Of a stretch of DNA of 64,000 nt, positions 27,587-36,135 are shown in pieces. Under the pieces are notes generated by a model, which was not told where the DNA came from, made no database searches, and worked only from the letters and a program-made list of their open reading frames with translations. Source of the DNA: Aliiroseovarius sp. M344 (GTDB taxonomy: Bacteria > Pseudomonadota > Alphaproteobacteria > Rhodobacterales > Rhodobacteraceae); contig NZ_CP081153.1 of NCBI RefSeq assembly GCF_025140835.1, positions 1,302,001-1,366,000 of the forward strand. Direction: 5' to 3'. Position 1 is the stretch's first letter. Each line of letters begins with the position of its first letter. Made by a program: the position numbers and the translations under genes.

Positions 27587-30500
27587 GCACGCGTCTGGCA
27601 AATGGCGGTCGACTGATCGACCGTTCGAAACCGAAAAACTTCACCTTCAACGGCAAACGTATGAAGGGGTATGAGGGCGACACGCTGGCAGCCGCCCTTC
27701 TGGGCGAAAACCAGATGCTGATGGGCCGGTCGTTCAAATACCACCGCCCGCGTGGCGTTGTTGCGTCAGGCGCGGAAGAACCCAATGCCTTGGTTAATCT
27801 GGGGCAGGGCGGGCGTTTTGAACCCAACCAACGCGTCACCACGACCGAGCTGTTTGATGGGCTCTATGCGACCTCGCAAAACCACTGGCCGAGCCTTGAG
27901 TTCGACGTGGGCGTTGTGAACAACTACGCCGCGCGTTTCCTGCCGGCGGGCTTCTATTACAAGACGTTCATGGCCCCTGCGGCCGCGTGGAAGCACGTGT
28001 TTGAACCGATCATCCGTAAATCCGCAGGTCTGGGCCAAGTGCCGACCGAAGCGGATGTGGATCGGTACGAGCATTACTATCACCACACAGACGTTATGGT
28101 TGTCGGCGGCGGTGTTGCCGGACTGGCTGCCGCTTTGGCCGCCGGTCGGTCCGGTGCGAAAACGCTGGTGATGGAGCAGACTCACCATTGGGGCGGACGT
28201 GCCCCTGTGGATGGTGGCGAGATTGACGGGCAGAGCGTTGACGACTGGATCGCGGCGACTTTGGCCGAACTGGAAGGCATGGACAACGTCACCCTGCGCA
28301 CCCGCATGATGGGATCGGGCGTTTATGACCACGGCTATGCGCTGGGGTATGAACGTGTGGCCGATCACACGCCGGGCGACGATCGGCCGCGTCACCGTCT
28401 GTGGCGCATCCGTGCGGCGCAAATCGTCACGGCCACAGGTGCAATTGAACGTCCGTTGTCCTTTGCAGGCAACGATATTCCCGGCGTCATGCTGGCCTCG
28501 GCTGTGCGCGATTTTGCGGTGAACTGGGGCGTGTCCATTGGCGACCGCACCGTTGTTGTGACCAACAATGACGACGCCTATCGCACCGCGCTGGCGCTGA
28601 AGGAAGCGGGGCTTGAAGTGCCCGTTATCCTTGATGCGCGTCCAGAAGTAACTGGCCCCTTGGCTGAAGCCGCCCGCGCCGCTGGTATCCGGGTCGAACC
28701 GGGCCGTGCGATCGCCAAGGTGAACGGCAGCAAGCGCGTCACCGGCGTCTCGATCTGCCTGCAAGCAGGCGAGGGCGCGGCACTGGAAGAAATCCCATGC
28801 GACGTGGTTGCCATGTCTGGCGGCTGGTCCCCGGTCGTGCACCTGTGGTCGCATTGCGGTGGCAAACTGATCTGGGACGAGGCGCAAGCGCATTTCCGTC
28901 CCGATCCTGATCGTGCGCCCACCGGCCATGACGGTCAGCCCTTCGTGGTCACCGCAGGCTCGGCTTCGGGTCCGATGGACTTGGCGGGCGTCTTGGCAGA
29001 TGCATATGACGCAGGTAAAGCGGCGGCGAAAGCCGCTGGCGGCAAGGCCATTCGTAAAGCGGGCCCGAAAGCTGGCGCGGAACAGGCGCAGCCGATGGCC
29101 CCTGTCTGGATCATGCCGCAGGGTGCAGGTCACCAGAAGCGCATGAAAATGTGGCTGGATTATCAGAATGACGTCAAGGTCTCGGACGTGCAACTTGCTG
29201 CGCGCGAGGGGTATGAGAGCGTCGAACATACCAAGCGTTATACCACATTGGGCATGGCGACCGATCAGGGTAAATTGTCCAATATCAACGGTTTGGCTGT
29301 TCTTTCTGATGCGTTGGGTCAAGAAATTCCGATGACCGGAACCACCACCTTCCGCCCGCCATACACACCCATCAGCTTCGGTGCGATTGCAGGCGAAGCG
29401 CGTCACGAAATCTTCCAGCCGATCCGTCGCACTCCGATGCACGACTGGCACGAAGAGGCTGGCGCCTATATGGAACCGGTCGGCCACTGGCGTCGCCCCT
29501 ATTGCTATGCCAAGCCGGGCGAGACCAACGAGCAAGCCGTGCACCGCGAGGTTCTGAACACCCGTGAACGTCTGGGCTTGCTGGACGCCTCGACGCTGGG
29601 CAAGCTGATCGTGAAGGGGCCGGACGCAGGCAAGTTCCTCGACATGATGTACACCAACATGATGTCGAACCTGGCACCCGGAAAATGCCGCTATGGCCTG
29701 ATGTGTTCGGAAAACGGGTTCCTGTCAGACGATGGCGTTGTGGCGCGCATCGATGAGGACACGTGGCTGTGTCACACCACCTCGGGCGGTGCAGATCGCA
29801 TCCACGCGTGGATGGAAGAATGGCTGCAAACCGAATGGTGGGACTGGAAAGTCTATGTTGCCAATGTGACCGAGCAACTGGCTCAGGTCGCCGTGGTTGG
29901 TCCGAACGCACGCAAAGTGCTGGAAAAGCTCGGCGGCATGGATGTGTCCAAAGAAACGCTGCCCTTCATGCAGTGGAAAGACGGCACGATCGGCGGGTTT
30001 GACGCGCGGGTCTATCGCATCTCGTTCTCGGGCGAGCTGTCGTACGAGATCGCCGTGCCCGCCAGCCAAGGCCGCGCCTTCTGGGATGCGCTTCTGGAGG
30101 CCGGAGAAGAGTTCGGCGTCATGCCTTATGGCACCGAGTGTCTGCACATCATGCGGGCCGAGAAAGGCTTTATCATGATCGGGGACGAAACCGACGGCAC
30201 CGTGATCCCGCAGGATCTTGGGCTGAACTGGGCGATCTCGAAGAAGAAAGAGGATTTCCTTGGCAAACGCGCGCAAGAACGCAGCCACATGACCGATCCG
30301 AACCGGTGGAAACTGGTCGGTCTGGAAACGCTCGATGGCTCGGTTCTGCCGGACGGTGCCTATGCGATTGGCGAAGGCGAGAATGTGCATGGTCATAAGA
30401 ACATGATCGGGCGCGTCACCTCGACCTATTATTCGCCAACGCTGAAGAAAGGCATCGCGATGGGGCTTGTCCTGCATGGGCCAGACCGCATGGGCGAGGT

Positions 30501-30600
30501 GGTGGATTTTCCCACGGTGGATGGTTCGAACACAGTGATCAAGGCGCGGATCTGTGATCCGGTCTTCTATGACAAGGACGGGGAGAAGCAGAATGTCTGA
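27583..30600 (+). CDS. soxA: Sarcosine oxidase alpha subunit
   Basis: 1005 residues, full length. The N-terminal 100 residues form a ferredoxin-like domain (FTFNGKRMKGYEGDTLAAAL). An NAD/FAD-binding region follows (MVVGGGVAGLAAALAAGRSG near 170). The C-terminal third is a GcvT/aminomethyltransferase-like folate-binding domain, with CLHIMRAEKGFIMIGDETDG near 855 and GLNWAISKKKEDFLGKRA. It channels the formaldehyde equivalent onto tetrahydrofolate. It overlaps soxD by 4 bases and soxG by 8. Confidence 0.96.
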   Translation: MSTRLANGGRLIDRSKPKNFTFNGKRMKGYEGDTLAAALLGENQMLMGRSFKYHRPRGVVASGAEEPNALVNLGQGGRFEPNQRVTTTELFDGLYATSQNHWPSLEFDVGVVNNYAARFLPAGFYYKTFMAPAAAWKHVFEPIIRKSAGLGQVPTEADVDRYEHYYHHTDVMVVGGGVAGLAAALAAGRSGAKTLVMEQTHHWGGRAPVDGGEIDGQSVDDWIAATLAELEGMDNVTLRTRMMGSGVYDHGYALGYERVADHTPGDDRPRHRLWRIRAAQIVTATGAIERPLSFAGNDIPGVMLASAVRDFAVNWGVSIGDRTVVVTNNDDAYRTALALKEAGLEVPVILDARPEVTGPLAEAARAAGIRVEPGRAIAKVNGSKRVTGVSICLQAGEGAALEEIPCDVVAMSGGWSPVVHLWSHCGGKLIWDEAQAHFRPDPDRAPTGHDGQPFVVTAGSASGPMDLAGVLADAYDAGKAAAKAAGGKAIRKAGPKAGAEQAQPMAPVWIMPQGAGHQKRMKMWLDYQNDVKVSDVQLAAREGYESVEHTKRYTTLGMATDQGKLSNINGLAVLSDALGQEIPMTGTTTFRPPYTPISFGAIAGEARHEIFQPIRRTPMHDWHEEAGAYMEPVGHWRRPYCYAKPGETNEQAVHREVLNTRERLGLLDASTLGKLIVKGPDAGKFLDMMYTNMMSNLAPGKCRYGLMCSENGFLSDDGVVARIDEDTWLCHTTSGGADRIHAWMEEWLQTEWWDWKVYVANVTEQLAQVAVVGPNARKVLEKLGGMDVSKETLPFMQWKDGTIGGFDARVYRISFSGELSYEIAVPASQGRAFWDALLEAGEEFGVMPYGTECLHIMRAEKGFIMIGDETDGTVIPQDLGLNWAISKKKEDFLGKRAQERSHMTDPNRWKLVGLETLDGSVLPDGAYAIGEGENVHGHKNMIGRVTSTYYSPTLKKGIAMGLVLHGPDRMGEVVDFPTVDGSNTVIKARICDPVFYDKDGEKQNV

Positions 30601-31153
30601 TGCTGTATCCGCACTGCAGGGCGCGTCATTTGACGGCTATTGCAAGGTCGAAGAGGCCGGATTGATCGGCATGATCACCCTGCGCGGTGATTTGTCGTCG
30701 GCGGGCGTCGCCAAAGCGGTGAAAGCCGCAACCGGTGCTGCGATGCCGGGGCGAGGCGAGATTGCTGTGGGCAAGAAAGGCCGTGCTGGCTGGATGTCGC
30801 CCGATGAGCTGTTGCTGATCGTCGATCACGCCGACGCCGCGAACGTGGTTGAGGCCGCGACCAAAGCGCTTGCGAAGGAACACGCGCTGGTCGTCAATGT
30901 CTCTGACGCGCGGGCTGTGTACCGTGTGGCGGGTGCTGCCTGTCGCGAAGTGATCGCCAAGCTGACGCCAGCCGATACCTCGGTCATGCAATCCGGCATG
31001 CTGCGTCGCACGCGGATCGCGCAAATCCCCGCGGCCTTCTATCTGGAAGACGACGAGACAGCAGTTCTGGTATGTTTCCGGTCTGTCTCGCAGTATGCGT
31101 TTGATCTGTTGAAAGACGCAGCCAAACACGGATCTGAAGTCGGTATGGGGTGA
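30593..31153 (+). CDS. soxG: Sarcosine oxidase gamma subunit
   Basis: 186 residues from the ATG at 30593 (MSDAVSALQGASFDG), which overlaps the soxA stop by 8 bases. It has a GcvT-like beta domain with GWMSPDELLLIVDHADAA near residue 62, VVNVSDARAVYRVAG near 102 and a C-terminal CFRSVSQYAFDLLKDAA. The gamma subunit packs against alpha in the tetramer. A hairpin follows directly. Confidence 0.92.
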   Translation: MSDAVSALQGASFDGYCKVEEAGLIGMITLRGDLSSAGVAKAVKAATGAAMPGRGEIAVGKKGRAGWMSPDELLLIVDHADAANVVEAATKALAKEHALVVNVSDARAVYRVAGAACREVIAKLTPADTSVMQSGMLRRTRIAQIPAAFYLEDDETAVLVCFRSVSQYAFDLLKDAAKHGSEVGMG

Positions 31154-31160
31154 CCTCTAG

Positions 31161-31186
31161 TCCGGTTGCAATGCCGGATTTTGTTT
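31161..31186 (+). terminator. Terminator after soxG
   Basis: TCCGG and CCGGA form a short stem with an 8-base loop, followed by TTTTGTTT, 7 bases after the soxG stop. The stem is short but the T-tract is good. Confidence 0.5.
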
Positions 31187-31220
31187 GCAACCTTTAGTTG
31201 AAAGTCGCTATTGTCAGTGC

Positions 31221-31628
31221 ATGAAGTCATGTCTGGCAGCCCTCACCCTATGTTGTCTATCAACGTTTGCGCAGGCGGAAATCTATAACTGCGATATCAA
31301 ACCCAATGGGACCGGCGATTGGCTGCCAACCCGGCTGTTGATCGAACACGAGGCCGGGGGCCAATCGGCGGATGTCTGGGATCCGCTGATTAAGTATTTT
31401 GTCGGTGCTCCGATGCAGGCCCGCGTTGCCGTTGAAAACCCCAAACGGGTCACCATCACGTGGGAGATCACCCGCCTGACCAATGCTCAAGGCGAGGGGC
31501 GGCAATACACGCCGGCACTGGCCTTTCGCGCGACCATCCTGAAGCCGTCCTTAAAACTCGTAATTCGTTCAATGCCGCGGGGATATCCCAACAGCTATCT
31601 GGGGCAGGGTGGTTGCCGGATAGAATGA
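31221..31628 (+). CDS. Small secreted protein, paralogue A
   Basis: 135 residues from the ATG at 31221. The signal peptide (MKSCLAALTLCCLSTFAQA) would be cut before EIYNCDI. The mature domain has two cysteines, one in YNCDI at its start and one in GQGGCRIE at its end, likely a disulfide in the periplasm. Family unknown to me. It is clearly homologous to the next gene: shared pattern LI-x4-G-x-P, AV-[ED]-N-x-KR, a conserved Trp, and N-[ST]-[YF] before the last cysteine. Confidence 0.6.
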   Translation: MKSCLAALTLCCLSTFAQAEIYNCDIKPNGTGDWLPTRLLIEHEAGGQSADVWDPLIKYFVGAPMQARVAVENPKRVTITWEITRLTNAQGEGRQYTPALAFRATILKPSLKLVIRSMPRGYPNSYLGQGGCRIE

Positions 31629-31634
31629 GTTGGT

Positions 31635-32066
31635 TTGCCGCAGCTATACCTGAGGGGGTTGTGGTTCAAAACAGCACCGCGCTATCACCAACTCACTGAA
31701 ATTACGTTTAAGTATCTGTCGGTTGCGACCTGTGTGGTTGTTGCGAGTTTTGCCGCTCTGGCCCTTGCGCGCGTATATGACTGCGAGGTTGTCAATGCCG
31801 GGCCCAACGAGAGCTGGGCCATCCCGCCGCCTATCGTAGTTGTGGAAGAAGAAGGCGACGTCGCCGTGATCGATGGTCTGATTCAAGAGGTGAATGGCAA
31901 ACCGATAGCGGGCAAGATCGCTGTGGACAACGCCAAGCGGACGACCTTCTCATGGACTTTGGATAAGGTCAGAGTGGGGGTGACAGAATCAAACTCCGAG
32001 CGGAATGCGAAATTTGTCTATCGCCTGACCTATTTCAAAAAGGCGGCAAGGCGATCGCCACCATGA
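31635..32066 (+). CDS. Small secreted protein, paralogue B, probably frameshifted at its 3' end
   Basis: The in-frame product has a hydrophobic signal-like segment (YLSVATCVVVASFAALALA) followed by RVYDCEV, matching paralogue A through VYRLTYFKK. The frame then ends early at 32066. In the -1 frame from the AAAAA run at 32036-32040, the sequence continues to 32122 and encodes ...TNTFRAEGKCSAK, restoring the conserved cysteine and the family length. One missing A, or programmed slippage, would explain this. The start is also unclear: TTG at 31635 or 31659, neither with a convincing ribosome site. Probably a decaying duplicate. Confidence 0.5.
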   Translation: MPQLYLRGLWFKTAPRYHQLTEITFKYLSVATCVVVASFAALALARVYDCEVVNAGPNESWAIPPPIVVVEEEGDVAVIDGLIQEVNGKPIAGKIAVDNAKRTTFSWTLDKVRVGVTESNSERNAKFVYRLTYFKKAARRSPP

Positions 32067-32155
32067 AGCCACTCCGGTTCACAAATACTTTCCGCGCCGA
32101 GGGCAAGTGTAGCGCAAAATAACTGGCGGGGCACATGTGGATTTCCGCCTTGCCC

Positions 32156-32188
32156 CTTGACCTTCCCCCGCCTGCTGCCCCATCTAAT
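32156..32188 (+). promoter_or_regulatory. Heat-shock/RpoH-type promoter of sodB
   Basis: CTTGACC, 15-base spacer, then CCCCATCTAAT; nearly the same as the lon element at 11356 (TTGACG ... CCCCATCTGAAT). A transcript from here would have a leader of about 30 bases before the sodB ATG. RpoH-type sigma factors also serve oxidative stress in Rhodobacter, which suits a superoxide dismutase. Confidence 0.55.
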
Positions 32189-32223
32189 GGTCAACGGAAA
32201 CACGCATGAACAGGGGGCCCAAA

Positions 32224-32823
32224 ATGGCTTTTGAACTTCCCGATCTTCCTTACGCCCACGACGCGTTGGCTGCGGCTGGCATGTCTGCCGAGACGCTGGA
32301 ATACCACCATGACCTGCACCACAAGGCTTACGTCGACAATGGCAACAAGCTGATTGCCGGGACCGAGTGGGAAAATAAGTCGCTGGAAGACATCATCACC
32401 GGCACCTATGACAAGTCGGCCGTCGCCCAGAACGGAATTTTCAACAACATTAGCCAGCTTTGGAACCACAACCAGTTTTGGGAGATGATGGGCCCGGGCA
32501 AGACCGCCATGCCAGGTGAGCTGGAAAAAGCGATCAAAGACAGCTTTGGCTCGGTTGACGAGTTCAAATCGCAGTTTGCCGCTGCTGGCGCCGGTCAGTT
32601 CGGCTCGGGCTGGGCTTGGTTGGTCAAGGACACCGATGGTGGGCTGAAGGTCACCAAGACTGAGAACGGTGTGAACCCGGTATGTTTTGGTCAAACGGCG
32701 CTGCTGGGGTGTGATGTGTGGGAACACAGCTACTACATCGACTTCCGCAACAAGCGTCCCGCTTATCTGGACAATTTCCTGAACAACCTCGTGAACTGGG
32801 AAAACGTGGCCTCGCGCCTGTGA
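32224..32823 (+). CDS. sodB: Superoxide dismutase (Fe type)
   Basis: 199 residues from the ATG at 32224 (MAFELPDLPYA). The metal ligands are visible: His in EYHHDLHHKAYV near residue 27, His in LWNHNQFWEMM near 77, Asp and His in CDVWEHSYYIDF near 163. GAGQFGSGWAWL and the glutamine/glycine pattern favour an iron or cambialistic enzyme. No signal peptide, so cytoplasmic. An RpoH-like promoter precedes it and a strong hairpin follows. Confidence 0.95.
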   Translation: MAFELPDLPYAHDALAAAGMSAETLEYHHDLHHKAYVDNGNKLIAGTEWENKSLEDIITGTYDKSAVAQNGIFNNISQLWNHNQFWEMMGPGKTAMPGELEKAIKDSFGSVDEFKSQFAAAGAGQFGSGWAWLVKDTDGGLKVTKTENGVNPVCFGQTALLGCDVWEHSYYIDFRNKRPAYLDNFLNNLVNWENVASRL

Positions 32824-32880
32824 TCAAACGCGGGGTGCAAGCGGCGTAGCCCGTTACACCCGCCATCACGAAACATCATG

Positions 32881-32908
32881 GCGGTCACCCCTTGGGTGGC
32901 CGCTTTTT
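32881..32908 (+). terminator. Terminator after sodB
   Basis: GCGGTCACCC-CTT-GGGTGGCCGC with a single wobble pair, followed by TTTTT: a strong intrinsic terminator 57 bases after the sodB stop. Confidence 0.8.
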
Positions 32909-32947
32909 CTGTGCGATGACAAGGCGATGTGAAGCAGGAGCACGCGG

Positions 32948-33862
32948 ATGAACGAGAGCACAAAAGGCGTCATGGCAATTATTGCCGCCTGCGTCGCCTG
33001 GGGCTTGTCGCCGCTGTTTTACAAACTGCTGGAACATGTTCCGCCGCTAGAGCTTCTGAGCCACCGAACCCTTTGGTCGCTGACACTGTTCGGGCTGTTT
33101 TTAGGGGCACAAGGTCGGCTTGGGGAAGTGGCACAGCTTTTGCGTGGCCGGTCGGTGTTTCTTGTGGCCATGGCCGCCATCATGATTTCGACCAACTGGG
33201 GCGGTTTCATTTTGTCGGTCCAAATCGGCATGGTGGTGGAAAGCAGCCTTGGATATTTTATCTTCCCGCTGGTGATGGTCATCCTTGGACGGTTGTTTTT
33301 CAACGAGACCATTACACGCGGCAAGGGGATCGCCCTGATCCTCGCCACTCTGGCCGTCCTCACGTTGACCTTCGGGCTGGGTGTCGCGCCATGGCTGTCG
33401 CTTCTCTTGGGCGGTACATTTGGGATTTACGGGGTTGTAAAGAAAGTGCTTTCCACCGGCCCGATTGTGTCCGTCACCGCCGAGGTGTTGTTGCTGGCGC
33501 CTTTGGCGGTCGTTTGGCTGATGGGAACCCATATTGCTGGGTGGGAGGGCATTCTGGGGCGCAATGGCGCTGTCTTTGGCCAGCACTTGTGGGACAGCGT
33601 TCTGTTGGTCACCTCCGGGCTGATTACCGCCGTGCCGCTTGTGCTATTCAGCTATGCGTCACGCCGTTTGGCGTTGTCGACGGTTGGTCTTATCCAGTAC
33701 CTGAACCCAAGCCTGCAATTCACCTGCGCGGTTGCGTTTCTGGGGGAAGCGATCACGCCCTGGCACCTGATCGCGTTCCCGATGATCTGGCTGGCGCTGG
33801 CGATCTATTCGGCGGATGCGATCCGCCGGGACAGAGCGTCGCGCAGGGCCGTGATCGCCTGA
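32948..33862 (+). CDS. rarD: EamA/RarD family transporter
   Basis: 304 residues with about ten hydrophobic helices, typical of the drug/metabolite transporter superfamily. The start (STKGVMAIIAACVAWGLSPLF), HRTLWSLTLFGLF near residue 38, and the second half with LSTVGLIQYLNPSLQF match RarD. Substrate not established (E. coli RarD was named from chloramphenicol sensitivity). GCAGGAG lies upstream of the ATG. Its 3' end overlaps the convergent LOG-family gene by 58 bases. Confidence 0.85.
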   Translation: MNESTKGVMAIIAACVAWGLSPLFYKLLEHVPPLELLSHRTLWSLTLFGLFLGAQGRLGEVAQLLRGRSVFLVAMAAIMISTNWGGFILSVQIGMVVESSLGYFIFPLVMVILGRLFFNETITRGKGIALILATLAVLTLTFGLGVAPWLSLLLGGTFGIYGVVKKVLSTGPIVSVTAEVLLLAPLAVVWLMGTHIAGWEGILGRNGAVFGQHLWDSVLLVTSGLITAVPLVLFSYASRRLALSTVGLIQYLNPSLQFTCAVAFLGEAITPWHLIAFPMIWLALAIYSADAIRRDRASRRAVIA

Positions 33863-34383
33863 TCCACATCCGTCACGACGGTCACGAACTGGCGCAGGGT
33901 GTCTTCGGCAAACCCTTGATCAATCACGTGGTCCAGCAGCCCGATCAGCGGGTCCCAGAATCCCCCGGCGTTCAACAGCAGGATTGGCTTGTCATGCAGG
34001 CCCAATTGGCGCCATGTCAGAACCTCGAAGAACTCGTCCAGTGATCCAGCGCCGCCGGGCAGCACAACCACCGCATCCGAGTTCATGAACATCACCTTTT
34101 TGCGCTCGTGCATGTTTTCAGTCACGATGAAGGTGGTCAGATCGCGTTTGCCAACCTCCCATTTCAACAGGTGCTCAGGAATGACGCCAAAGGTGGCCGC
34201 GCCCGCGGCCTGTGCGGCCGCGGCCACTGTGCCCATTAGCCCGACATCACCGGCGCCATAGACCAACCGCCAGTCGTTTGCGGCCAACGCCGTGCCAAGT
34301 GCGGTCGCGGCCTCGCGATACGCCGGGTCCGACCCGAAACGCGAGCCGCAGTAAACGCAAACCGATGCGGTATGATGTGTCAT
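33805..34383 (-). CDS. LOG family protein (cytokinin riboside 5'-monophosphate phosphoribohydrolase-like)
   Basis: 192 residues. The LOG signature PGGAGSLDEFFEVLTWRQLG near residue 100 is intact, with the preceding ERKKVMFMNSDAVVVLPGG. VCVYCGSRFGSDP near the N-terminus and LVYGAGDVGLMG are also family features. Such enzymes release a base from nucleoside 5'-monophosphates. The ATG at 34383 has GGGGA at suitable spacing; a GTG at 34395 would add four residues. It overlaps rarD tail to tail. Confidence 0.88.
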   Translation of the reverse strand: MTHHTASVCVYCGSRFGSDPAYREAATALGTALAANDWRLVYGAGDVGLMGTVAAAAQAAGAATFGVIPEHLLKWEVGKRDLTTFIVTENMHERKKVMFMNSDAVVVLPGGAGSLDEFFEVLTWRQLGLHDKPILLLNAGGFWDPLIGLLDHVIDQGFAEDTLRQFVTVVTDVDQAITALRDALSRRIASAE

Positions 34384-34492
34384 GTTTGTCCCCACTCTTC
34401 AGCCGTCTGAATGATCTTTTGACCGGTGTTAGCGGGATTGCTAGAGTTCAACAAGCAGGCGCGGCGCAAAGATCGGCCGACAGGGGGCACAT

Positions 34493-35653
34493 ATGACGAC
34501 AGACACAGGCAGCTCCAGCGGGGCGAAAGGGCTCTGGGTTGCGGCAGGTTCGGTACTTGCCGTCGGGATTGGTGTGGCGTGGTTTCTTTGGTCACAGAAC
34601 CAGACGCCCACCGCGCAAGAGCCCGTGGCAGTGTCGCCCACACCCCTAAAGACCGAAACGCCAGAACAGCAAGCGGCGGTGCCCCCGGCAGCGGAGCAAA
34701 CTCCGGCCGCGCTGGCAGAAACGCCGGCACCGGATGAGAATACCTCTGGCTTCGATGTGGTGCGAGTTGATCCCGATGGCAGCGCGGTTGTTGCAGGCCA
34801 TGCAAAGCCGGGCAGCACAATTCAACTGACGCTCGACGGCGCGCCGCTTGAGGATGTGACGGTGGGCAGCGACGGCAATTTTGTGGCCCTGCTGGATCTT
34901 CCGGTGGAAGCGCCCGGCGCGCTTGGTTTCGCCGCACTGGATGACAGTGGACAGGTGATCGAAAACAGTGAAAGCCCACAAACGGTTTTGATCGCGCCGA
35001 TGGCAGCCAAGCCGCCCATTGCGCCCGCCACCGAAGACGCAACGCCCGCGCCAGAGGCGGACGTTGCGACAACCACTCCCGACGCGGATATTCAGGTGGC
35101 CGCCGCGCCGCAGGTTTTGCTGGCAGACGAACAGGGCATCGCCGTTTTGCAGGATGGGACGGGTCGTCCAGCGGTGGACAACATCGTCCTTGATGCCATC
35201 ACATATGACGAAACTGGCGAGGTTGCGTTGTCTGGCCGTGGTCAAAGCGGTGCTGACTTGAGGGTCTATCTGGACAATGCGCCGATTGAGGTCGGCGAAG
35301 TGTCGGAAAGCGGGCAATGGCGCGTTCCGCTGCCCGAAGTGCAAAGTGGCGTATATACGTTGCGGGTGGATGAACTGGCCGAGGACGGCTCGGTCACATC
35401 GCGCACCGAAACACCTTTCAAACGCGAGGAACCCGAACAACTGGCCGCCGTGGTAAATACCCAATCGGAAAGCCCAAAGCAGCGGGTCGAAGCTGTGACG
35501 GTACAGCCGGGATCGACCTTGTGGGCAATTGCGCGCGAACATTTGGGCGAAGGCCCGCTTTACGTCCGTGTCTTTGCCGCCAATCGCGAACAAATCCGCA
35601 ATCCGGACCTGATCTACCCTGGACAGGTTTTCGCGATCCCGGATGCGGAATAA
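34493..35653 (+). CDS. Membrane-anchored protein with Ig-like repeats and C-terminal LysM
   Basis: 386 residues. One N-terminal transmembrane helix (LWVAAGSVLAVGIGVAWFLW) is followed by a Pro/Ala/Glu-rich periplasmic linker to about residue 80. Two related beta domains (near 85-155, VRVDPDGSAVVAGHAKPGST; and near 235-310, GRGQSGADLRVYLDNAPI) come next. A LysM domain ends the protein (VQPGSTLWAIAREHLGEGP and NPDLIYPGQVFAIP). It probably binds peptidoglycan. Function beyond that is unknown; it is a familiar Rhodobacteraceae architecture. Confidence 0.8.
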   Translation: MTTDTGSSSGAKGLWVAAGSVLAVGIGVAWFLWSQNQTPTAQEPVAVSPTPLKTETPEQQAAVPPAAEQTPAALAETPAPDENTSGFDVVRVDPDGSAVVAGHAKPGSTIQLTLDGAPLEDVTVGSDGNFVALLDLPVEAPGALGFAALDDSGQVIENSESPQTVLIAPMAAKPPIAPATEDATPAPEADVATTTPDADIQVAAAPQVLLADEQGIAVLQDGTGRPAVDNIVLDAITYDETGEVALSGRGQSGADLRVYLDNAPIEVGEVSESGQWRVPLPEVQSGVYTLRVDELAEDGSVTSRTETPFKREEPEQLAAVVNTQSESPKQRVEAVTVQPGSTLWAIAREHLGEGPLYVRVFAANREQIRNPDLIYPGQVFAIPDAE

Positions 35654-35711
35654 GGCCGTGCGCTTTCACTTTGACGTCTGAGAACCAAGTATCTGGACGG
35701 GGGGAAGGCGC

Positions 35712-36044
35712 TTATTGCGCGGCCGTCGCGCTTTCGCCGGCGCAGGCACAGATATCCGGGTCACGGGCACAGCAGTCATTCAGCAAATACGCGATCACGC
35801 CGCCAAGGGCGGCACGGTTGGCCGTATAGATCACATGGCGAGAGGCTTTGCGTGACGACAGCAGCCCCGCTGTTTCTAACTGAGACAGGTGGAAGGACAG
35901 GCCAGATGCAGACACGTCAAGGGCCGCGGCGATCGCGCCTGCCGCCAACCCGTCATCTCCGGCCGACACCAGCAAACGCACGATTTCCAATCGTGTGTCA
36001 TGTGCCATCGCGGACAGGGATTTGAGGACTCGACTCTGCTCCAT
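35712..36044 (-). CDS. ArsR-family winged-helix regulator
   Basis: 110 residues. The winged helix covers about residues 5-85: LKSLSAMAHDTRLEIVRLL, then the recognition helix ASGLSFHLSQLETAGLL and wing RKASRHVIYTAN. The C-terminus carries a cysteine cluster (DCCARDPDICAC) that could bind a metal or metalloid. It diverges from an Atm1-type exporter across a 91-base gap containing an inverted repeat, so it most likely represses itself and the exporter. Confidence 0.85.
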   Translation of the reverse strand: MEQSRVLKSLSAMAHDTRLEIVRLLVSAGDDGLAAGAIAAALDVSASGLSFHLSQLETAGLLSSRKASRHVIYTANRAALGGVIAYLLNDCCARDPDICACAGESATAAQ

Positions 36045-36073
36045 ATTTCAAATATCGGTGAAATATTGAAATA
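36044..36073. promoter_or_regulatory. Inverted-repeat operator between arsR and the ABC exporter
   Basis: TATTTCAA at 36044-36051 and TTGAAATA at 36066-36073 form a perfect 8-bp inverted repeat with a 14-base spacer, abutting the arsR start codon. AT-rich symmetry at this place is typical of ArsR-family operators. Confidence 0.6.
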
Positions 36074-36135
36074 ACACAAGCCCCAGAGAACCCCGTCTGC
36101 GCGTTCCATCAATGGGCCACCAGCTAAGGTTTCGA

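Noticed and set aside
27766..29544. A 592-codon open frame antisense to soxA
   Set aside because: soxA is certain on the plus strand. High-GC codon use leaves long antisense frames open, and this product has no domain or ribosome site.
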